Below are positions 59,101-64,000 of a stretch of 64,000 nucleotides of DNA, in pieces. Each line of letters starts with the position of its first letter. Within the stretch, counting starts at the first letter, position 1. The DNA lies in contig OX457026.1 of the NCBI GenBank assembly GCA_949752745.1, positions 45,291,239 through 45,355,238 on the forward strand, written 5' to 3'. Source of the DNA: Protula sp. h YS-2021 (Eukaryota > Annelida > Polychaeta > Sabellida > Serpulidae). A program made the translations under genes and the position numbers. The notes under the pieces are model-generated. The model did not search any database, was not told the origin of the DNA, and saw only the letters and a program-made list of their open reading frames with translations.

Positions 59101-61464
59101 ACCAGCTTATAGCTATATCCCTCCGTTTCACGGGGGATAAAAATGCCACGATGCACATCTTCAATATATATATTTTCACCTTGCAAGGATTCAGGTTCCT
59201 ACGACAATCACTTCTTTGAGAAGTCGGCCGGACAAAACATCCTCTCACGGCTAAGTTCAAGCCAAAAACTCACCATTTTTGGCAATTTCCCACGAACGTC
59301 AATTTTTGGCCGATTTTGACAATAATGCCTTCAATATATACATTTTCATCATGCACGGTTTCAGGTTCCTATGACATACCCTGCCATGAGAAGTCGGCCG
59401 GACAAAACTTAGTACTTTTTGCGGACAGACAGAGGGACAGACAGACCGATGGACAGAAGGATCATCTCATAACTATATCCCTCCGTTTCACGGGGGATAA
59501 TCACTAGAAGACTGTATGGAAAAATTTTCTACATATATATATATATCAGTGTTGCCACGGAGTCATCAAGAAAAAAAGGATAAAAAAAGGATAAAAAAGG
59601 ATAAATTTGGCGAAAAAAGTATGAAAAAAAGGATAATTCATATTTTGCTGAAAATCGAGAAAACAATAATGTTAACTTGACTACGTCTCGAGGAGTACGT
59701 CTATCCCCCGTGGGGGATATGGTTTGTGTAAGGCTGTTGCGTGTTGACTACGAAAAATTTAAAAGTGGAAGGATAGGTAGACGTAGTGTCTAACATTTAG
59801 ACGAATCAATCCATTAACCAGCAGGCGCGTGAGACTGTCGTAGGTACGCTAAGTACAGCGCCGATTTTGAAAAATCCGCCATTTTTGTCAAATCCCATAC
59901 GGAAAATTCTTGGTTACTACATTGCGGAAGGGTCCAGAGAAGCCGTGTACAAAATTTGAAACGAATCCATGTACTAATGTGGCCTGTAGACGCGTGAGAC
60001 TGCCGTATATACGCTAAGTCCAGTGCCAATTTTCAAAAATCCGCCATTTTGTCAATTTTTGCCCGATCCGGAAAATTCTTGGCCACTGCACTGCGGAATG
60101 GTCCAGAGAAGCCGTGTACAAAATTTGAAACGAATCCATGTACTAATGTGGCCTGTAGGCGCGAGAGACTGAAGCGTGACAGACGGCAAGACAGACGGAC
60201 GGACAGACCGAAAAGTTCAAAACTATATCCCTCCGTTTCACGGGTGATAATCATATTGTATCATTTTTTTTGTAATTTATAATGCTCGTTTTGACAGCGA
60301 TTAAAAATATTTGCATACCTGATTGTACTTCTAAATCGTCACGAATATTACCGCATTTTTTCCCATCATTTTAATTCGTACAAATTTATAGAAGAATCCG
60401 GTCAAATTGTGCCAAAAGAAAGTCTTGAAAATTGGCTACTAAATTTTTTTTAAATGCCTCCATTTAGCCAATTTAGCGGATCGCCAAAATGAGTAATTTT
60501 TCAAAAGAGGCCTACCTAGAGAATATTCGTACTTTGAAGAAAATCTGATCAAAATTGTGAGAGAAGCATTTTGAAAACTGGCAAAAGAAAAATTTTAAAT
60601 GCCCCCCCCCCCCTCCATTTAGCCAATTTTTGGCGGATCACCAAAGAACTTTTTTAAAGAGAGGCCTACCTAGAGAACATTCGCATAAAATTTGGGAGGA
60701 ATCCGATCAAAACTGAGGGAGAAGAAGCATTTTAAGTAAAAGTTCCCACACGTACATACGTACATACAGACGACGGATACCCCTCAATTTATGTGATAAG
60801 ACCAGCCCGAACATAGTTGGGTGGTCTAAAAAAGGTGCGTACGTACTTTATCGATGGTCCCTAGAGGCATGCAACTTAAAATTATAGATTAAGTTATTGA
60901 AAATCATTCAAGAAATAAAAACTACTTAACAACATTTAGAATACTGGATATTTTACAGTGTGATAAGATACTGATTACGTTTACGAAGAATACGTTTCAG
61001 TTCCATGAAAAAATACCCTTTTTCTACAGATGTATTTATTTTAACAATAGAAGCTGCAAAAAAGTTGGAAATTACATATACATACAGTGTAAGAGCGGTT
61101 AATATTATGGCCTAATCAAGGATTATGATTAGAGTGAGAAAAAATTCTAGCAGAAAAAAGACATATATCTAATTAGGAAAAAATACTATTTTGAAAGAAA
61201 AAAACTGAAAAAAGTATCAAAATAAAAAAAAAAAGGATGAAAAGCGAAAAAAAAAGGATAAAAAAGGATGAAAATTTTTAAAAAGTATTAAAAAAAGTAT
61301 TTAAGGATAAAAAAGGGATAAAATCGGGCTTCTAAAAAAAAAGGATAATCCTTTTAAAAAAGGATTATGTGGCAACATTGATATATATTCAATCAGGTCA
61401 AGTGGCTACGCGCACTCCAAGAATAATACATCATAATATTTCTTTTTTGTGCACTGTCTGACAT

Positions 61465-61517
<53 letters not shown>

Positions 61518-63920
61518 TATATTGGCTGCAAAATCCAAAATCCATCAATCCATCAAGGGAAACATTAGAAAAGTGCGCCTTGAACTCACAAGCTCTTGCT
61601 TCGCAAACGACAACCCTAACCACTAGACTAACCAGGGTTCCACACATTGCAAATGGTCAAGAAGTGTCACTACCAGTGTCTTGTTTTTATGTCGCTGTAT
61701 TTTGTTTTTATGCAATTCGACCGTTTTTGGCCAATATTTTGGCCAAATAAAAAAAATAATAAAATAAGCCATTACACAGGAACTTGAGGTCAACATTCCT
61801 GTAAAATTTCAACTCAATAGAATTTGTAGGAAGAGTAGCATTTTGTGTGTGTGTGTGTTTTTCTCAATTTCGCAAATATTTCGGCTAAATCACTAAGGGA
61901 ATATTCCCATCCAATTTCAAAACAATCGGACCATAAATGAGGACGAGTAGCTTTTGGAAAAACTTTGCACACACATACAGTACACATAACAGACGGCGGA
62001 TACCCCTACAAGTGAAAATCTGCTGGGCTTAAAACAAGGAAACCTGCAAGTTGTTGTTTGATGATATCCACAGGGAGGCTGAAGAGGTTCCTCTTTTCTT
62101 CGGGGACGTGCATCTTCCAAAGCAGGCGCCACATGTTTGCTTTCGACACCTGTCTGTAGGGCAAATCTGAGAGAAACTGCCACGCACCGAACCTGCAAGT
62201 TCAAATTGAAGTTTGAATGCACATGCCGATCTACGGCTTAATGAAGGTGGGGGAGGGGGTTGTTGTTTGAGATTTACCTTGAGGGGCTATGTTCAATTTT
62301 CTGACAATTTAAAACAATCGGCGGTACATTTTACAGCAACCCCCCCCCCCCCCCCCCCCACCGCCTCCAATCCCTATTACTAACCCCTCGATCCACACAA
62401 CACATGACGGAATTATATCGAAATAAAACAAGCAGTTTACCCACATTACATATACATATTCTTCTCAGCCCCGCATTCTATGGGGTAACTTGATTATTTT
62501 ACACAGGCAATTAAAGAACGCACCTATTGGCCGAAAGCAGGATTGTGACAGCTTTCAGAAACATGTTGTCGAATTCTATCTGGATTCGATCACTTCTCTG
62601 AGCGACACCTGTGCTATCGATGTGATCGGCTACGAACCACACCGTGTGCCTGGAACACAGAGAGACAGAAAGTATGGACGGGGATGGGCAGTGAAAGAAT
62701 CCCACCAAGTCTGAACTCTCTCCGATGGTCAGTGGCTGACAAATTTCGCACACAAGATTTTTACGTAAAGACGTCATACGCCTGTCCTAATAACGTAACA
62801 TGCGTAAATTTGATAGAACCGTCCGACGTGATCAAGAAATGAATGGATCAAGTCGATCGGGCTTTTCCTTCTCGAGATAACTTTCACGCAACATTTTTTT
62901 CACAACAGACCAACACACACACACAGTACAAAGATACATACACAGAACGTAAAAACACTATTTGTCTCCCCTTGGTCGGGGAGATAAAAAGCAATTTTTT
63001 AAGAAAGGCAAACATAATCATAAGTCATTGTCAAAAATTCCAAAGGAAACAAAACCAGATCGTGGTCACAAAAACAGATTTATTGTCCGTCTTTCTTGTC
63101 CGAGTCTGGAAGGCGGTCGCTAGAAAAAAGTTTTACTGTACATCGTTTTTATCGGGGTCTGGAAATTGGTCACTACAACAGTTTTGCTTACGTTACATTT
63201 TTGTCCAGGTCTGGAAGTTGGTCAAGACAGGCAGGTTTTACCGTACGTCTTTTAATCCGAAGGTGGAAGGGGTCATGACAAACAGGTTTTACTTTACATC
63301 GCTTTTCCGGGTCTTGAAAGTGGTCGTTACAAACTTTTATCGTAATCTTTTTTATCCATTGGTTATTACTTTTTTTCTTTTGCTAACCGTCATCCCCTAA
63401 CCTCCCCCTCCCCCCGGCCATTTAATGTCGATACGACTCTTAACCCAACTCTAAACCTTTTATCCAAGGTTAGTCGTAACGGTCTGTACCTTAAGTGTAT
63501 TTATAGAACTGACATCAAAAGCACTCGAAAGGCATTCTTCGTAACTGTGCAAGAGAGGACTCAATTCGGTGGGAGGGGGGTCGGAGGTAACGACTCCATA
63601 ATACACCACAACTGACACTGACCCCTGACTGAGTGACATGTTATGTAATAGGTTTGGTTTGGAGGGGGGGTTTGGTTCTCTCCATATGGGGGGGGGGGGG
63701 GGGGGGTTTGGCATGGGGGGTTATGCGCGCGGGGGGTTCGGTCCCGGGGGTTTGGTCGGGGGGGTTCGGTCCCGGGGGATTCTCTCCGGAACCCATGTAA
63801 TAGCTGTAGATGAGTAACGCTCAAAACGGTCAATTACAGGCAATGTAAGAAATGGATCGATAGTAATGTTGCTGTTTTCAAGCAGTCTAAAGAATACACT
63901 TGAGAATCTTCTGGAAATCG
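44702..63920 (-). CDS. EPG5: EPG5 (ectopic P-granules autophagy protein 5 homologue), partial
   Basis: Minus-strand exons in order: 62649-62524, 62192-62044, 57575-57424, 50350-50210, 49966-49802, 44830-44702, with a doubtful one near 63920. All junctions between the six firm exons preserve frame, and all have AG/GT sites. The joined protein (about 253 residues) has SANRFGAWQFLSDLPYRQV, NTFANMARSRGRADIDFVTL, REFCSRQGRELLASVLSQHP, VFLFKGLPVALW and ARTIIERLNWNF. These match my recollection of vertebrate EPG5 (VSLYLFKELPLYLW, VILEGLNWGF). EPG5 is a Rab7 effector that tethers autophagosomes to late endosomes/lysosomes. The full protein is about 2500 residues, so only a middle/C-terminal part is here. 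The gene continues to the right. Downstream exons were not found to the left. Confidence 0.75.
45136..45364. mobile_element. Fold-back MITE with 6-bp target duplication
   Basis: Ends CAGGGTTGAGATTTC (45136-45150) and the inverted GAAGTCTCAACCCTG (45350-45364). Flanked on both sides by CTATCG (45130-45135, 45365-45370). The inside is packed with complementary GGTCGCCC / GGGCGACC words, so the single strand would fold strongly. CAGGG ends resemble hAT elements, but hAT duplications are usually 8 bp, so the superfamily is open. Confidence 0.75.
45400..45558 (-). mobile_element. tRNA-derived SINE (Ser/Leu-like head)
   Basis: The minus strand starts GGGGCTCGGTGGCCGAGTGG, with box A TGGCCGAGTGGTTAAAG (45549-45533) and box B GGTTCGAATCC (45495-45485). 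The T-arm has mismatches and no 3' acceptor strand pairs with GGGCTCG, so this is not an intact tRNA. A tRNA-unrelated body follows to about 45400. Confidence 0.65.
46481..47834 (-). mobile_element. Tc1/mariner-like transposon, degenerate
   Basis: About 1.35 kb with inverted ends around CAATGGGCATAATTGTTCGTC (left) and its diverged complement at 47795-47834 (TACAGTCAATGGACAAAATT read from the right). It contains a broken transposase on the minus strand. Confidence 0.8.
46593..47622 (-). pseudogene. Tc1-like transposase pseudogene (DD34E)
   Basis: The N-terminal helix-turn-helix part (ATG 47622, MASGRKECGSELKQKIVES; RRTTICSILKKFE) is followed by the first catalytic Asp (IFSDES), the second (FMDDNAPVH) and the Glu (SPDLNIIENMW), 34 residues apart. 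A frameshift in an A-run near 47230 and a TAG within DENL-PVIAQ (about 46940) break the frame. The original enzyme excises and inserts at TA sites. It sits in an EPG5 intron. Confidence 0.85.
47990..48050. repeat. TAT/ATT-rich simple repeat
   Basis: ATATATATA then TTATTATTATATTGATATTA, low complexity. Confidence 0.7.
48050..49024. other. Intronic spacer with pearl-type remnant
   Basis: No exon recognised. A GGGCGGACGGACGGGAGAAG tract at about 48966-48985 resembles the end of a (GACG)n element. The preceding 48800-48960 text (GCCAATTCGCCAAATTGCCG, GTGGCCATGACCACC) has element-like repeated words. Confidence 0.4.
49025..49512. mobile_element. 488-bp element with about 75-bp terminal inverted repeats
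   Basis: Left arm 49025-49100 (ACACCCTGTTATTTAAAATA, AGAATTCTGAAGCAAATAAG, GGTAGGCTATTCCGGA) is matched in inverse by 49440-49512. Interior is AT-rich and non-coding. Probably a MITE. No target duplication was confirmed. Confidence 0.75.
49802..49966 (-). CDS. EPG5: EPG5 exon (VAVFLFKGLPVALWIPTTKD...)
   Basis: 165 nt, phase 0-0, acceptor TTCTTGTCCAG, donor AAT|GTGAGT. VFLFKGLPVALWIPT and LARTIIERLNWNF give the clearest match to EPG5. Confidence 0.85.
50210..50350 (-). CDS. EPG5: EPG5 exon (IAYLSEHTREFCSRQGRELL...)
   Basis: 141 nt, phase 0-0, acceptor CTTCTGGCAG, donor CAAG|GTAAAT. LASVLSQHPDIFSAVLNRTA corresponds to the vertebrate 'HPEVISVLLQRV' segment. Confidence 0.8.
50351..51905. other. 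EPG5 intron, no recognised feature
   Basis: Short plus-strand frames (for example 51014-51271, 51317-51604) have no domain or splice support. Confidence 0.4.
51907..51971. repeat. (TA)n microsatellite
   Basis: About 32 TA units. Confidence 0.95.
52001..52680 (-). pseudogene. Frameshifted, intronless coding-like block
   Basis: Three overlapping minus-strand frames continue one another. The first (52680-52430) has WVTAVEGLFLNNFSQTKISV and LKRLFTPFILIFRKYERV. The second (52434-52230) has KATTEISDIFKQTIYNVEFI and FVNLPLLQRALMQIINR. The third (52225-52001) has GSFRFDILSSTGKRLTSLFE, SKNERNCIDHIYSN and LFSKELLKLI. Shifts fall near a T-run at 52430 and near 52220. It looks like a retrocopy or decayed gene of a large cytoplasmic protein. 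I do not recognise the parent. EPG5 splices across it in frame. Confidence 0.45.
52700..53165 (+). mobile_element. Pearl-like element with about two core units
   Basis: Units share TTTCGTCAATTTCCGGTCGA / TTTCGACAACTTTCGCTTGA, AACTTGGACG..ACACAT and a GATGTTTCAAACTTGT-type block. The tail has CATGGACGGACAAACGGACA followed by a hairpin-like CAACCAAATTCTGGTTCGAG. Confidence 0.55.
53588..54125. repeat. 53-bp minisatellite, about 10 copies
   Basis: The unit TCACTTCCACGACTGCACCA + CAATGGGATAATATACCCCA + GTTAACTTCTCCA repeats almost without change from 53588 to 54125. ATAATATACCCCAGTTAACT is partly palindromic. Confidence 0.95.
54307..54798 (+). other. Unrecognised 163-codon open frame
   Basis: Longest non-repetitive plus-strand frame in the EPG5 intron, Ser/Thr-rich (SSASSTFVTFDGLSVTSSSV) with no domain, signal peptide or splice support. 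Probably fortuitous. Confidence 0.2.
55338..55372. repeat. poly-T/poly-G tract
   Basis: A T-run followed directly by a G-run, the same arrangement as in introns of the duplicated-exon array. Confidence 0.8.
55500..55935 (+). mobile_element. Pearl-like element ending in GTCTCCC hairpin
   Basis: Core words ATTTTTACGTAATGACGTCA, CCAAGTTTGAA and GATCTATTTCGAAATATC recur. The end ATGTCTCCCTTCGGTCGGGA/GACATAT (55911-55936) is a perfect stem-loop. A relative lies at 62690-62990 with TTGTCTCCCCTTGGTCGGGG/AGATAAA. Confidence 0.55.
56143..56191. repeat. (TA)n microsatellite
   Basis: About 24 TA units. Confidence 0.95.
56450..57110 (+). mobile_element. Pearl-like element with about three 150-180 bp cores
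   Basis: Units share GAAATGAAGAAAAACTTCGC, GGGTTCTTCTTGCCA and TCGCAACAATATGGCCAAAA. They are followed by GCGGACAGACGGCAAGACAG and a CGCCACGAGGGGGAGACATA terminus. Confidence 0.65.
57424..57575 (-). CDS. EPG5: EPG5 exon (PDSIQEFEDRLVNMATSEAL...)
   Basis: 152 nt, acceptor TTGTTATGCAG, donor CGAG|GTCTGT. LYLLNTFANMARSRGRADID is the most conserved-looking part. Phase 1 in, phase 0 out. Confidence 0.75.
58480..59500 (+). mobile_element. Cluster of pearl-like elements, 180-240 bp cores
   Basis: Cores repeat CACGACGTCAATTTTTGGCC, AATGCCACGTTGCACATCTT, CACGGTTTCAGGTTCCTACG and GAGAAGTCGGCCGGACAAAA. Two termini are present: 59069-59140 and 59424-59500. Each has (GACG)n or GACA followed by TATCCCTCCGTTTCACGGGG. 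The second element therefore starts inside or right after the first. Confidence 0.75.
59672..60250 (+). mobile_element. Pearl-like element, same family as 8250-9300, with intact end
   Basis: Start TTGACTACGTCTCGAGGAGT, palindrome CTATCCCCCGTGGGGGATAT, two core units, GACAGACGGACGGACAG tract and CTATATCCCTCCGTTTCACG / GGTGATAA terminus. Confidence 0.75.
60400..60840. repeat. Two-unit tandem with CATACGTACATACAG tail
   Basis: CATTTAGCCAATTT, GGCCTACCTAGAGAA and GATCAAAA...GAGAAGCATTTT occur twice (about 60470-60590 and 60600-60740). Then ACACGTACATACGTACATAC and GACGACGGATACCCCTC. A tail of the same type (GACGGCGGATACCCCTACAA) ends the block at 61690-62030. Confidence 0.6.
61466..61515. repeat. 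(TA)n microsatellite
   Basis: About 24 TA units. Confidence 0.95.
61560..61645 (-). mobile_element. tRNA-like SINE head (Asp/Glu/Val-like box A)
   Basis: Minus strand: TTAGTCTAGTGGTTAGGG resembles box A, and TGTGAGTTCAAGGCGC resembles a weak box B. No acceptor pairing. Interpreted as a SINE or pseudo-tRNA. Confidence 0.5.
62044..62192 (-). CDS. EPG5: EPG5 exon (FGAWQFLSDLPYRQVSK...)
   Basis: 149 nt, acceptor GAACTTGCAG, donor GCAG|GTTTCC. FLSDLPYRQVSKANMWRLLW and FSLPVDIIKQQLA. Confidence 0.75.
62524..62649 (-). CDS. EPG5: EPG5 exon (HTVWFVADHIDSTGV...)
   Basis: 126 nt, acceptor TGTGTTCCAG, donor AATAG|GTGCG. It reads HTVWFVADHIDSTGVAQRSD then FDNMFLKAVTILLSAN. Enters in phase 2, leaves in phase 2. 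Confidence 0.7.
62690..62990 (+). mobile_element. Pearl-like remnant ending in GTCTCCC hairpin
   Basis: Relative of 55500-55935: ACAAGATTTTTACGTAAAGA and CGTCATACGCC, (CA)n at about 62913-62925, then TTGTCTCCCCTTGGTCGGGG. Confidence 0.5.
63060..63345 (+). repeat. About 57-bp tandem repeat, five units
   Basis: GGTTTTACTGTACATCG-type and GTCTGGAAGTTGGTCACTAC-type words alternate. The period is near 57 bp (19 codons), which keeps a 185-codon plus-strand frame open. I do not call it coding. Confidence 0.65.
63553..63782. repeat. G-rich low-complexity tract
   Basis: Many GGGGG runs, including GGGGGGTTCGGTCCCGGGGG repeated several times. Potential G-quadruplex on the plus strand. Confidence 0.8.
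63792..63920 (-). CDS. Possible further EPG5 exon (low confidence)
   Basis: Acceptor TGGGGATTTCAG before ISRRFSSVFFRLLENSNITI and DPFLTLPVIDRFERYS. The composition is protein-like and on the right strand, but the donor is unclear (GTAATT inside or GGGTTC) and neither phase joins directly to the exon at 62649. Another exon would have to lie between. Confidence 0.3.
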
Positions 63921-64000
63921 CTGAAATCCCCAGCGTAGAAAATAAATATGCTCAGTTACCATGTAATGATTTTAACGTAATGTAATCATACCCCTTTTTC

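Larger units (their letters stand above)
59543..61383. mobile_element. About 1.84-kb element with TIRs TATCAGTGTTGCCAC, carrying a nested pearl-like insert
   Basis: Left end TATCAGTGTTGCCAC (59543-59557) and right end GTGGCAACATTGATA (61369-61383) are inverted repeats with one mismatch. Sub-terminal AAAAAAGGATAAAAAAGGAT tracts occur on both sides. No transposase frame. The pearl-like element at 59672-60250 and a two-unit GCCTACCTAGAGAA repeat (60400-60840) lie inside it. Confidence 0.65.

Noticed and set aside
63096..63400. Plus-strand frame of up to 185 codons
   Set aside because: It overlaps a tandem repeat of about 57 bp (multiple of three). No domain.
63460..63714. Minus-strand frame with LSPLLHSYEECLSSAFDVSS considered as an EPG5 exon
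   Set aside because: A donor-like AAG|GTACAG exists, but there is no convincing acceptor (the upstream sequence is a G/C homopolymer tract) and no remembered EPG5 match.

Overview
The window looks like nuclear DNA of an invertebrate animal, most likely a bivalve or another lophotrochozoan. It has GT-AG introns, a recognisable animal EPG5 autophagy gene, very AT-rich spacers, long (TA)n, (TC)n and poly-C/poly-G runs, tRNA-derived SINEs, a Tc1-like transposon, and many 'tandem core + (GACG)n + terminal hairpin' elements like those described as pearl/HINE elements in bivalves. The species call is inference.

Layout. Positions 1-16040 carry no gene I recognise. They hold two 51-bp minisatellite arrays (840-1890, 4385-5168), two related hairpin-ended elements rich in TGACCTTGA words (1888-2900, 3681-4300), a 120-150 bp tandem array ending in (AACT)n and a hairpin (5170-6567), a pearl-like element (8250-9300) and a satellite of about eight 708-bp units (10013-16039). 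Positions 16064-29107 hold a complete-looking minus-strand gene that I assembled from 22 phase-consistent coding exons, predicting about 1836 residues. In order it has an N-terminal PWWP domain, a basic linker, ten tandemly duplicated 35-43-codon exons, acidic exons, three 95-residue repeats inside one large exon, a C2HC finger, a tyrosine-recombinase (integrase-type) catalytic domain and a small basic C-terminal domain. Its catalytic R, R, H and Y all appear present.

Positions 25602-33640 recur at about 34018-42056, nearly identical and offset by 8415-8416 bp. A run of exactly 200 N (33818-34017) separates the copies. Because the end of the left contig matches the start of the right contig, this is more likely an unmerged contig or haplotype overlap than a biological duplication. 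The repeated block carries the PWWP exons, a lysine/arginine-rich ORF, a second short ORF of the same type and a small secreted-peptide ORF.

Positions 44702-62649, possibly to 63920, hold six to seven minus-strand exons of EPG5, the autophagosome-lysosome tethering factor. Every intron phase between the six firm exons matches. Its large introns contain a degenerate Tc1-like element, a fold-back MITE with target duplication, a 490-bp inverted-repeat element, SINEs, a 53-bp minisatellite, a frameshifted coding-like block, and nested pearl-like elements. I found no EPG5 exons left of 44702. The rest of that gene is either missed, displaced by the contig problem, or beyond the recombinase gene.

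The most exciting item is the PWWP/tyrosine-recombinase gene with its exon-duplication array. It may be a domesticated or still mobile recombinase that acquired a chromatin-reading module.
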